Assembly (NCBI GenBank): GCA_003695605.1
Contig: RFIK01000075.1
Span: forward strand, 1-20,948
Direction: 5' to 3'
Source: Chlorobiota bacterium
Lineage (GTDB): Bacteria > Bacteroidota > Ignavibacteria > Kapaibacteriales > NICIL-2
DNA length: 20,948 nt
The notes beneath the pieces are model-generated. The model did not search any database and was not told the origin of the DNA. It saw only the letters and a program-made list of their open reading frames with translations. Position 1 is the stretch's first letter, and the number at the start of each line of letters is the position of its first letter. Made by a program: the position numbers and the translations under genes. Shown one piece after another: positions 1 to 6,608 of the stretch.

Positions 1-999
1 CTCGGAAAGTCCGTAGCCGTGGATGATCGGGATGCGGTAACGTTCTTCGAAGCGAGCCGCTAATTCGCACGTGAGAGGACCAGCCCCGCAGATGATGTGT
101 CGAAAACCCTTTTCGACAACTCCACATGCATCAGCATCGGCCTCGAGCAAGAATGCCAGAAGTGTCGGCACAACCGAAACGATGGTGACGCCTTCTTGCT
201 CGATGCGAGGGAAGAAGTGCTCCGTCTGGAATTTGCGATTGAGCACAACCGAAGACCCAGCCAGGAATGGCGTGACGTGGGTGACGATCGTCCCATTGAC
301 GTGGTGGATCGGCAGGACGCACATCATTCGATCGGCAGGTGTTATGCGATGCCAATCTGCGATGCCCTCTGCATCTGCGATGAGGTTCCGCTGCACGAGC
401 ACAACCCCTTTCGGATTGCCTGTGGTACCGCTCGTGAAAACCAGAAGCGCTTCGCTGTCGAGCATCGGGTGTGTTGCATCCAGTGCGTGCGGCTCAGCGT
501 TGGATATCTGCGTGTCGTACGCAGCATCAACGGGGATGAGTTCGAGAGCACAGCCAGCGGCAAAATGCTCTGCTCGCTGGAGGTATTCGGGGCGACAGAG
601 CAGAACCTTTGCACCAGAAAAATCGAGGATGTACTTCAAGCGTGTATCATCTTCGGTCATGTTCAGCGGAACCACACAAGCACCCAGAATCCATGCCGCA
701 AAGTACTCCGCGATCGTTTCAGCATGGTTGTGTGCAGCGGTTGCGATGCGGTCGCCGCTCGTAATGCCAAGGGCGCGCAAGAAGCTCGCTGTGCGGCAGG
801 CACGCTCGATGAACGCTCGGTAGCTCCATTCCGTGCGGGAGCCATCTTCGTCGTAGAAAATCAGGAACGTGTGGTCGGGGCATGTCGAAAGCCGCTCTGT
901 TGCAATCTGAGCGATCGAGTGGTACCGCAGCGGAGCCTGCTCTGGGGGAATTCCACGGTTTGTTTGTGCACGGTGAATGCGTTCACTCAGCGGAACCAT
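1..999 (-). CDS. Acyl-CoA synthetase / AMP-dependent ligase, N-terminal part (truncated by window edge)
   Basis: This reading frame runs without a stop from an ATG at 999 to the window edge, giving 333 residues of a class I adenylate-forming enzyme. Such enzymes activate a carboxylic acid as acyl-AMP and then transfer it to CoA. The phosphate-binding loop TSGTTGNPKG is at residues 189-198, and the protein leaves the window at HGYGLSE, the adenine-binding motif near the middle of the family. The C-terminal hinge and lid domain are therefore outside. The ATG is preceded, seven bases away, by the good Shine-Dalgarno AGAGGA (1007-1012). The gene is divergent from the threonine aldolase gene. Closest in style to fatty acyl-CoA ligases, but substrate specificity cannot be read from this half; a carrier-protein or aryl-acid ligase remains possible. 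Confidence 0.9.
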   Translation of the reverse strand, partial: MVPLSERIHRAQTNRGIPPEQAPLRYHSIAQIATERLSTCPDHTFLIFYDEDGSRTEWSYRAFIERACRTASFLRALGITSGDRIATAAHNHAETIAEYFAAWILGACVVPLNMTEDDTRLKYILDFSGAKVLLCRPEYLQRAEHFAAGCALELIPVDAAYDTQISNAEPHALDATHPMLDSEALLVFTSGTTGNPKGVVLVQRNLIADAEGIADWHRITPADRMMCVLPIHHVNGTIVTHVTPFLAGSSVVLNRKFQTEHFFPRIEQEGVTIVSVVPTLLAFLLEADADACGVVEKGFRHIICGAGPLTCELAARFEERYRIPIIHGYGLSE

Positions 1000-1090
1000 C
1001 GGGCAATCCTCTGATAGGTCTCAGCAGTCCATGATCAGCTGCAAAAATCGTATCGGTGAAAAAATCAACTGTTGGCATCGGAGGCGCTGG

Positions 1091-1098
1091 TATTTTTG
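1091..1098 (+). promoter_or_regulatory. Candidate -7 promoter box upstream of the threonine aldolase gene
   Basis: TATTTTTG matches the Bacteroidota-type -7 consensus TAnnTTTG exactly. It ends only seven bases before the ATG at 1106, so the transcript would have almost no leader. The upstream TTGGCA (1072-1077) is closer than usual for a -33 element, so the upstream half of the promoter is weak. Promoter function is inferred from the motif and its position. Confidence 0.5.
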
Positions 1099-1105
1099 TG
1101 GCGAT

Positions 1106-2173
1106 ATGCGGCATTATCCTGTAGACCTGCGAAGCGATACTGTAACCAAGCCAACGGACGCAATGCGCCGTGCAATGGCCATTGCCGAGGTCGGCGATGA
1201 TGTCTTTGGTGAGGATCCGACCACCAATCGCCTCCAGGATCGAGTTGCTGAGCTGTTGGGGAAGGACGCAGCACTGTTTGTCCCAAGCGGAACGATGGGC
1301 AACCAACTTGCGCTCGCAGTCCAAGCTACTGCAGGCGATGAGGTAGTTGTCGATGAGGAAAGCCACATCCTTCATTACGAAACCGGTGCACCCTCTCTGA
1401 TCGCGCGGGTCCAGTTGCGTTCAGCACCATTGCAAGAGCAGCTTGCTCGTGCATGTGAAGTGCTCACAGATCTTGTCCGACCAGCAGCGTACTACTATCC
1501 GCGAACACGTGGCGTCTGCATCGAGAACACGCACAATCGCTCCAGTGGTGCGATCATGCCCCTGGCAACTGTTCAGCAGATCGGCACATGGTGCTCGGAG
1601 CGTGGACTCTTCCTCCACTGCGATGGTGCGCGGCTGTGGAATGCATCGGTGGCGACGGGAATTCCACTGGCAGAGTACGCGGCGCCCTGCACAACGGTGA
1701 TGGTGTGCTTGTCGAAGGGACTCGGTGCACCAGTGGGTTCGGTGCTCGTTGGACCTGCCGATGTCATAGCTGAAGCGCGTCGGTGGCGGAAGATGCTCGG
1801 TGGTGGCATGCGTCAAAGTGGGGTGCTGGCAGCTGCTGGGCTTTACGCGCTCGAACACCACCTGGAGCGTCTTGCTGAAGACCATCGCCGTGCGAAAGAA
1901 TTTGCACGTGCAATCGTGCAAGAATTTGAACTTCTGCTCGATCCACCACCGACGAACATTGTGCTCTTCCGATCGCGTCGTGGCATTGATGCTGAGCGTT
2001 TGCTCGAGCAGCTCGCTCGCAGTGGCGTAGTTGTTTCCCCTGGTCCTCCAGGATGGCTGCGGGCGGTCTTCCATCTCGACATCAACGATGACGATGTCGC
2101 AGCAGCGATCGCGACGCTCCACCGCATCCATACAGACCTTTGCGGAAGGCATTCTGTTGCGATTGACACCTAA
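1106..2173 (+). CDS. ltaE: Low-specificity L-threonine aldolase (PLP-dependent)
   Basis: A 355-residue fold-type I PLP enzyme that cleaves L-threonine or L-allo-threonine to glycine and acetaldehyde in the cytoplasm. Family landmarks are the N-terminal LRSDTVTKPT (residues 8-17), GDDVFGEDPTTNRLQ (30-44), SGTMGNQLA (61-69), the PLP-contacting aspartate in HCDGARLWNA (D173) and the Schiff-base lysine in CLSKGLGAPVG (K204). Length is normal. The frame is open further upstream, but the family starts right at the LRSDTVT region, so ATG 1106 is chosen. It has no Shine-Dalgarno, consistent with a nearly leaderless message from the box at 1091. It is the first gene of a tightly spaced plus-strand run; the thioesterase follows after 14 bases. 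A related beta-eliminating lyase is possible but less likely. Confidence 0.93.
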   Translation: MRHYPVDLRSDTVTKPTDAMRRAMAIAEVGDDVFGEDPTTNRLQDRVAELLGKDAALFVPSGTMGNQLALAVQATAGDEVVVDEESHILHYETGAPSLIARVQLRSAPLQEQLARACEVLTDLVRPAAYYYPRTRGVCIENTHNRSSGAIMPLATVQQIGTWCSERGLFLHCDGARLWNASVATGIPLAEYAAPCTTVMVCLSKGLGAPVGSVLVGPADVIAEARRWRKMLGGGMRQSGVLAAAGLYALEHHLERLAEDHRRAKEFARAIVQEFELLLDPPPTNIVLFRSRRGIDAERLLEQLARSGVVVSPGPPGWLRAVFHLDINDDDVAAAIATLHRIHTDLCGRHSVAIDT

Positions 2174-2187
2174 GGTGCGCGGTTCAT

Positions 2188-2694
2188 ATGACACACACAG
2201 TCGTTATTCCATCGGCGCAGCAGCGCGCAGAAAAGATCCTTGCAGAAGAGCGCCAACTCTATCGGCACGTTGTGCGCACACGGGTCCGTACCTACGATGT
2301 TGACCGGCAGGGCATTGTCCATAACGCAGTGTACTTCTACTGGCTCGAGGCAGCACGGGTAGAATATTTCCGCGCCATCGGTCTGCCGATCGATCGGGAA
2401 ACATTTGTGACCAAGCACCGTTTCGTTGTTGCGCATCAGGAGATTGATTACTTCGTCGCCGCTCAATTCGACGACGAGTATGAGGTCTCTACGCGCATTC
2501 CACTGGTGCGGCGTTCATCGCTCGTTTTCGAGCAACTCGTTGTGCTGGTCGAGGGTCCGCTGCTTGTCAAAGCAAGTGCTGTCCTTGTGCATTTAAACCC
2601 AGCGACGAACGCACCAGAGCGAATTCCTGATTCTTACCGTTCCCTCATCGCCGAGTACGAAGGCGATCGCGTTGTTTTTGCCAATGAAGCGTAG
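2188..2694 (+). CDS. YbgC/FadM-like acyl-CoA thioesterase (hot-dog fold)
   Basis: A 168-residue 4-hydroxybenzoyl-CoA thioesterase-family protein, predicted to hydrolyse acyl-CoA thioesters in the cytoplasm. The signature is in YDVDRQGIVHNAVYFYWLEAAR (residues 36-57, quoted in parts): YDVDRQG contains the probable catalytic aspartate D39, followed by the HN pair and the long helix WLEAAR. The N-terminal 25 residues are somewhat longer than in minimal family members. AAGGTG just after the preceding stop could serve as a weak, distant ribosome-binding site. The 3' end overlaps the phosphatase gene by 11 bases, suggesting translational coupling. Substrate is unknown; YbgC proteins are often linked to the envelope Tol-Pal system, but no tol gene is in the window. 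Confidence 0.85.
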   Translation: MTHTVVIPSAQQRAEKILAEERQLYRHVVRTRVRTYDVDRQGIVHNAVYFYWLEAARVEYFRAIGLPIDRETFVTKHRFVVAHQEIDYFVAAQFDDEYEVSTRIPLVRRSSLVFEQLVVLVEGPLLVKASAVLVHLNPATNAPERIPDSYRSLIAEYEGDRVVFANEA

Positions 2695-4306
2695 TACTGC
2701 ATCAAGCGAGCATCCGTGGCGTGCGCGTGAGGCTGCCGATAGACTGCACGATGCGCAGAGCACCGAGCAGCTGGCCGATATGCTCGCTCGTGCAATGGTC
2801 GCTGCGGGTGTGCAGTGGTGTGTTGCTGCACATGGGCGGGTGCCAACCGTACAAGTCGTCGCTGAGTATGGACCCGCCCCACCGATTCCGCGCACTCTCC
2901 GTGTGTTCAGTCGAGGAGGTCATGGTGAATTGTCCTTGGAGCTATCGCCGACGTATCCCGTCTACGTAACGAGCGCTGGTGAATCTGCACTCGCTTTCAT
3001 TGCTCCTGAGCAGAATGCGACAACCGAAGTTCTCTGGCATGCTGCCAGGGCAATATTGGAAAGCCTCGAGCAACGGCAGCAGTGCAGAGCACTGGAGTTC
3101 CAATTGGCGCAGCGAACGCACATGCTCGAGACGATGTTCGAGCTGGTGCGCGATGCCTCAGTGGAAACGTCGCGCGAACGGCTGCTCCACATAGCAGGGT
3201 TGCGATTGATGGCGCACGCAGCGACTAGTCGTGTTTTCATCGCACTGTACGACGGCGAAGAGTTAGCGCAGTTTTGGGCACGTGGTGTTGCGATCGATGC
3301 TACGATGCTGCGGGCACTTCCACGGAATCTTCTGGTACTGCATTCATCAGCGGAGCTTCCTGGGGCTGTACGCCAGTGGCTCATCGCAGAACGGATCGCT
3401 ATGGTCGCGCCTATTGCTCTCCGGGAACGTGTGTTGGGTGTCGTTGGAATTGGGGCACGCTCTGACGGAAGACAACAGCTGCTCGACGATGCATTCCTTT
3501 CTGCGTATCTCAATGCACTCGCTGTGGCGATTGAGCAGCTTGCGTTGCTGGAACGATTCGTCGAGCAGGAGCGCATCGAGCGCGAACTGGCCCTTGCGCG
3601 TGCTGTCCAACAGCGGTTGCTTCCGTCGCTTGAGCGTATGTACAAGACTGGTGGTGTTGAAATTGCTGCACGCATCGAACCTGCTCGCCATGTCAGCGGC
3701 GATTACTTCGATGTCATCGAGCGGAATAGCACCATCGTGTGCGCAATCGCCGATGTCTGCGGCAAAGGAATGGCTGCTGCACTGATCATGGCACACCTGC
3801 ATGCGGCGTTCCACCTGCTTGAATCGCAGCATGCCTCGCCGGCGGAGGTGCTTCGCCAGTGGAATCGTCTCCTGGTTCGTCACACGGAGCCAGGTTCATT
3901 CGTTACCGCTGCCATCCTCGAACTCGACGCTCAGACTCGTACGCTGCGCTACGCGAACGCGGGGCATCCATACCCATTCGTGCTCGCCCCAGGCGGTAAC
4001 ACTGCACTGCTCGATCGTAGCGGGCTAGTACTCGGTGTCGTCGAAGATGCCTCTTACGAAGAGCATGTTCTCGAACTTTTGCCGGGAAGTATCGTGTGTC
4101 TCTACTCCGACGGAATCAGTGAAACGCAGTGTCTCGATGCTACAGAGTTCGGCATTGAGCGTCTCCGTCAGATCATCGAAGAGAATGCTGCTGCATCACT
4201 GGACGGTGTGGTCGAATCCATCTTTGGTGCAGTGGCATCGCTGCAAGCACCCGAAGCTACACCAGATGATCGAACAGTTGTTCTTCTCCGATTGGCAACG
4301 CCATGA
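2684..4306 (+). CDS. PP2C-type serine phosphatase (SpoIIE/RsbU family) with GAF-like sensory region
   Basis: A 540-residue cytoplasmic regulator. Residues ~305-540 form a SpoIIE/RsbU phosphatase domain with the manganese-binding aspartates in order: SGDYFD (D340), ADVCGKG (D357), YSDGISET and the terminal DDRTVVLL. It begins with the family-typical helix ARAVQQRLLPS (305-315). Residues ~150-290 resemble a GAF domain, and ~20-125 may be a second, more diverged one. Such proteins usually dephosphorylate anti-anti-sigma factors in partner-switching cascades, with the GAF part sensing a signal. No anti-sigma or STAS partner gene lies nearby, so its target is unknown. ATG 2684 overlaps the thioesterase stop; an upstream TTG at 2672 is possible. 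Its own stop overlaps ruvA as ATGA. Confidence 0.88.
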   Translation: MKRSTASSEHPWRAREAADRLHDAQSTEQLADMLARAMVAAGVQWCVAAHGRVPTVQVVAEYGPAPPIPRTLRVFSRGGHGELSLELSPTYPVYVTSAGESALAFIAPEQNATTEVLWHAARAILESLEQRQQCRALEFQLAQRTHMLETMFELVRDASVETSRERLLHIAGLRLMAHAATSRVFIALYDGEELAQFWARGVAIDATMLRALPRNLLVLHSSAELPGAVRQWLIAERIAMVAPIALRERVLGVVGIGARSDGRQQLLDDAFLSAYLNALAVAIEQLALLERFVEQERIERELALARAVQQRLLPSLERMYKTGGVEIAARIEPARHVSGDYFDVIERNSTIVCAIADVCGKGMAAALIMAHLHAAFHLLESQHASPAEVLRQWNRLLVRHTEPGSFVTAAILELDAQTRTLRYANAGHPYPFVLAPGGNTALLDRSGLVLGVVEDASYEEHVLELLPGSIVCLYSDGISETQCLDATEFGIERLRQIIEENAAASLDGVVESIFGAVASLQAPEATPDDRTVVLLRLATP

Positions 4307-4902
4307 TTGTGCGGTTGGAAGGAATCTTGCTCGAAAAGTCGCCAGCCTCCGCTGTCGTTGATTGTCATGGGGTTGGTTACTATGCCAACATCTCGCTGAC
4401 GACATCCGAACAGCTCCCGCAGGTTGGTCAACGCGCAGTGCTGCATACGCATTTGATCGTGCGTGATGATGGGATGGAGCTTGTCGGGTTTGCAACCCCT
4501 GCCGAACGAGATGCGTTTTTGCTCCTTGTTGGCATACCGGGAGTTGGAATGCGTATTGCTCTGAGTATTCTCTCTGCGATGAGTGTTTCGCAACTACAAG
4601 AGGCAATCGTTGCGAACAATCTCCCCATGCTTCAGCGAATCCCAGGCGTTGGTCGCAAGACAGCAGAGCGGCTTGTACTTGAGCTTCGGGAAAAAATCGG
4701 TGCACTCGCCCCCACGCGTGAAGGACAGGTTCTTCCTCTGCTCGATGAAGCGCTTCGTGCAATGGTTGTGCTCGGTTACAACCGCCAGCATGCAGAGAAA
4801 GCACTACGCGCCGCGTTTGATCAATGCCGTGCCGAGGGTACGACTCCGAGCGTTGAACACTTGGTCAAGCACGCACTTCGGCTCGTTCACAACGCGGCAT
4901 GA
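4303..4902 (+). CDS. ruvA: Holliday junction branch-migration protein RuvA
   Basis: A 199-residue RuvA, the tetrameric DNA-binding subunit that holds four-way junctions and loads the RuvB motor during recombination repair. The N-terminal OB-fold begins MIVRLEGIL and contains the family CHGVGYYANIS stretch. Two helix-hairpin-helix motifs follow, LLLVGIPGVGMRIALSIL (~83-100) and LQRIPGVGRKTAERLVLEL (~109-127). The C-terminal RuvB-binding domain has ALRAMVVLGYNRQHAEKAL. Length is standard. Its ATG overlaps the phosphatase stop by four bases (ATGA), indicating coupled translation. The HisA-like gene begins three bases after its stop. ruvB and ruvC are not in the window. Confidence 0.96.
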   Translation: MIVRLEGILLEKSPASAVVDCHGVGYYANISLTTSEQLPQVGQRAVLHTHLIVRDDGMELVGFATPAERDAFLLLVGIPGVGMRIALSILSAMSVSQLQEAIVANNLPMLQRIPGVGRKTAERLVLELREKIGALAPTREGQVLPLLDEALRAMVVLGYNRQHAEKALRAAFDQCRAEGTTPSVEHLVKHALRLVHNAA

Positions 4903-4905
4903 CCA

Positions 4906-5679
4906 ATGGTGCTTCTCATTCCTGCAATCGAGCTTCGGAACGGTCAGTGCCGACGGCGCATTCAAGGCCCATCGGGGACGGAAGAATACTTCGCGCGGCT
5001 CCAGCAGCAACCTGAACGAATGGTACAGCTGCTACGCGAGGAAAATGCGCGCTCGCTCCACATCGTCGACCTCGACGGCCTCGAATCCGGCAGTCCATCG
5101 GAGGAGAACGGACGTGCAACCGAGCGCATCGTGGATGCCGTGGATATCCCGATCGAGTACTTTTCGGTCTTCCGCACAGCCGCTGAGTGCGAGCGCTGGC
5201 TCCACCGCGGCGTCTTTCGTTTAGTGATCAGCGATTTGGTTATGACGTGCCCGGAAGCGGTCGAACGCTTGGTCCATCGCTACACACCATCGCGCATTGT
5301 GCTCGGCATCCGGGCGCGCAATCGGTTTGTCAGCATCGGCATGGAAACGCTCTCCGACGTCGATCTTGCCCTGCGTGCGAAAGCCTTAGGAATGCGACGA
5401 GTCATCTACAGCGACGTCGAGTGGGAGGGAACCTACCGTGGACCGGATTTCGAGATGATCACTGCTTTTGCGCAGGACGTTCGTATGAGCATCACGATTG
5501 CAGGTGGGATTGATAGCCCCCAAGAGCTCTGGCGGTGTAACACGCTCCGCTCAGTCGGTGTGGATTCGGTCATCGTCGGGCGTGCACTGGCAGAAAATCG
5601 TTTCCCATGCCAACACATCTGGCGGCAGGTCGAAGCGCTGCTCGAAAAAAAATCGGACGGTTCGCAAAAAAAATCTTGA
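4906..5679 (+). CDS. HisA/HisF-family TIM-barrel protein with catalytic residues replaced
   Basis: A 257-residue (beta/alpha)8 barrel that aligns along its length with HisA, the ProFAR isomerase of histidine synthesis: LIPAIELRNG (4-13), LHIVDLDG (51-58), SDVEWEGTYRGPDFE (169-183), IAGGIDS (198-204) and VIVGRAL (222-228). Both catalytic aspartates are changed relative to Thermotoga HisA as I recall it. D8 becomes E9 (IPAIEL instead of IPAIDL) and D127 becomes R136 (GIRAR instead of SLDTR). The first phosphate-binding loop GGGIRS is replaced by YFSVFRT (85-91), while the second, AGGIDS, is kept. No other his gene is near. It is therefore probably not a working HisA; ligand and role are unknown. 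The end encodes two KKS tripeptides from two A8 runs. Its stop codon lies inside the -35 hexamer of the ftsQAZ promoter. Confidence 0.75.
   Translation: MVLLIPAIELRNGQCRRRIQGPSGTEEYFARLQQQPERMVQLLREENARSLHIVDLDGLESGSPSEENGRATERIVDAVDIPIEYFSVFRTAAECERWLHRGVFRLVISDLVMTCPEAVERLVHRYTPSRIVLGIRARNRFVSIGMETLSDVDLALRAKALGMRRVIYSDVEWEGTYRGPDFEMITAFAQDVRMSITIAGGIDSPQELWRCNTLRSVGVDSVIVGRALAENRFPCQHIWRQVEALLEKKSDGSQKKS
5645..5673 (+). promoter_or_regulatory. Two phased A8 tracts upstream of the ftsQAZ promoter
   Basis: Runs of eight A residues occupy 5645-5652 and 5666-5673, with 21 bases between their starts, close to two helical turns. The second ends three bases before the -35 hexamer. In-phase A-tracts bend DNA, and A-rich sequence just upstream of -35 acts as an UP element for the RNA polymerase alpha subunit in many bacteria. 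The tracts also encode Lys-Lys pairs at the end of the HisA-like protein, so dual use is inferred. Confidence 0.5.
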
Positions 5680-5706
5680 CAAGCGGCTATCGGCGTACTA
5701 TTTTTG
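5676..5706 (+). promoter_or_regulatory. Promoter for the ftsQAZ operon
   Basis: TTGACA (5676-5681), a 17-base spacer, then TATTTTTG (5699-5706), an exact TAnnTTTG match. This is the best-formed promoter in the window. It starts inside the last codons of the HisA-like gene (TGA at 5677-5679). Transcription would begin near 5711-5714, about 125 bases before the preferred ftsQ start. The 12 bases from TATTTTTG onward also occur at the box upstream of tRNA-Lys. Confidence 0.75.
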
Positions 5707-5715
5707 CCACGCGTT

Positions 5716-5739
5716 TGCAGTAGATGCAGCACTACTGCA
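5716..5739 (+). promoter_or_regulatory. Perfect 8-bp-arm dyad at the ftsQAZ transcription start
   Basis: TGCAGTAG (5716-5723) and CTACTGCA (5732-5739) are exact reverse complements separated by eight bases. The dyad lies ten bases after the -7 box, where it could be an operator for a dimeric repressor. Alternatively it could form a stem-loop at the very 5' end of the ftsQAZ transcript, affecting mRNA stability. The symmetry is visible; the function is inferred. Confidence 0.5.
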
Positions 5740-5837
5740 GATGGCTCAATCCGACGTCTGATCCTTTTCTGTGGTGCAAATGCTCAACGTGCGGCGAACG
5801 ACGCACTCTCCGTGCGTGCCGCAAGTCGGAGCGTGTG

Positions 5838-6608
5838 ATGCGCCACGACACTGTGGTTATGATTCCTCGCATGTCGAATCAGCAGAGAAAACACTCACCC
5901 TCGCTCGGGTGGTTCCTGACGACCGCTGTCCTTGTCGGTGCGGTTGTTGCATCCGCATTTCTCTGGAACCGCCACCGACCGCTCACGACGGTTGAGCTTG
6001 TCGGGTGGCAGCGAGTTGCAGCAATGTATCGCGATTCAGTTGCAGCAGCACTCGCCACAGGACTTGCCACTGGTTCGATCGTTCATCTACGCGACGCGGA
6101 AGCAATTGCCGAGCGCTTCCCCTTCGTTCAACGCGCAATTGCGCGCCGCATCGGTTCTGTGTTGCATGTGTCAGTGGTCGAACGTGAACCGCTTGCGCTC
6201 GTTGTCAGCAACCAGGGTCAGCTCGAGTGGTTGACTGCTGATAGTGTGCTCTTGCCGTCGGGTTCGTATTACAGCGGAGAAATCGTCCCGCTTGTCCATC
6301 TAAGCGATAGTGCAGGTATCTCTGCTGTGCTCAGTGTCCTCCGCTTGCTCAGTAACCAACAGCGGCTGGGTGCCTACTGCGCAGAACTCCATGTGGACGC
6401 CAGCAAGAACATCACGCTGACACTGGAGCCACCGGGTGCTGAGGTACACCTAGGTAAACCGACGGACCTCGAATCGAAGCTCGCTTCTGCTGAGTGGCTT
6501 CTTGATTCGCCGTGGTGGCGCCCCACTGTTCGTCGTGTTGACCTTCGATGGTCGCGACGTATCGTACTCCAAACGGAAAGTACCACCGCCGGCAGGGTGG
6601 ATCTATGA
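5838..6608 (+). CDS. ftsQ: FtsQ/DivIB-like cell division protein
   Basis: A 256-residue single-pass membrane protein. A short basic cytoplasmic tail is followed by one transmembrane helix (about residues 24-43, GWFLTTAVLVGAVVASAFLW) and a periplasmic part. The segment VELVGWQRV...DSVAAALATGLATGSIVHLRDAEAIAERFPFVQRAIARR, quoted in part, resembles a POTRA domain, and LHVSVVEREPLALV is the typical FtsQ strand. FtsQ links early and late divisome proteins. Sequence similarity is weak, so the call leans on topology and position directly before ftsA. ATG 5838 is chosen because GGAG (5828-5831) sits six bases upstream. The frame is open back to ATG 5724, which would add a cysteine-rich stretch; starts at 5859 or 5871 are also possible. 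It overlaps ftsA by ATGA. Confidence 0.82.
   Translation: MRHDTVVMIPRMSNQQRKHSPSLGWFLTTAVLVGAVVASAFLWNRHRPLTTVELVGWQRVAAMYRDSVAAALATGLATGSIVHLRDAEAIAERFPFVQRAIARRIGSVLHVSVVEREPLALVVSNQGQLEWLTADSVLLPSGSYYSGEIVPLVHLSDSAGISAVLSVLRLLSNQQRLGAYCAELHVDASKNITLTLEPPGAEVHLGKPTDLESKLASAEWLLDSPWWRPTVRRVDLRWSRRIVLQTESTTAGRVDL

Noticed and set aside
71..1014. Long plus-strand open frames (250 and 305 codons) opposite the acyl-CoA synthetase
   Set aside because: The minus strand encodes a clear adenylate-forming enzyme over the same bases; the plus-strand translations are Cys/Arg/Ser-rich with no motif and are antisense shadows.
1000..1105. A minus-strand promoter for the acyl-CoA synthetase gene (GATTTTTG with TTGATT upstream)
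   Set aside because: The -7-like box has a mismatch in its TA and the spacing to TTGATT is only 13 bases; too weak to list as a feature.
1421..2194. Minus-strand 257-codon open frame opposite the threonine aldolase gene
   Set aside because: The plus strand shows full threonine aldolase motifs; the antisense translation has none.
2962..3675. Minus-strand open frame of 237 codons inside the phosphatase gene
   Set aside because: Low-complexity Ser/Arg/Ala translation antisense to a well-supported coding region, with no start context.
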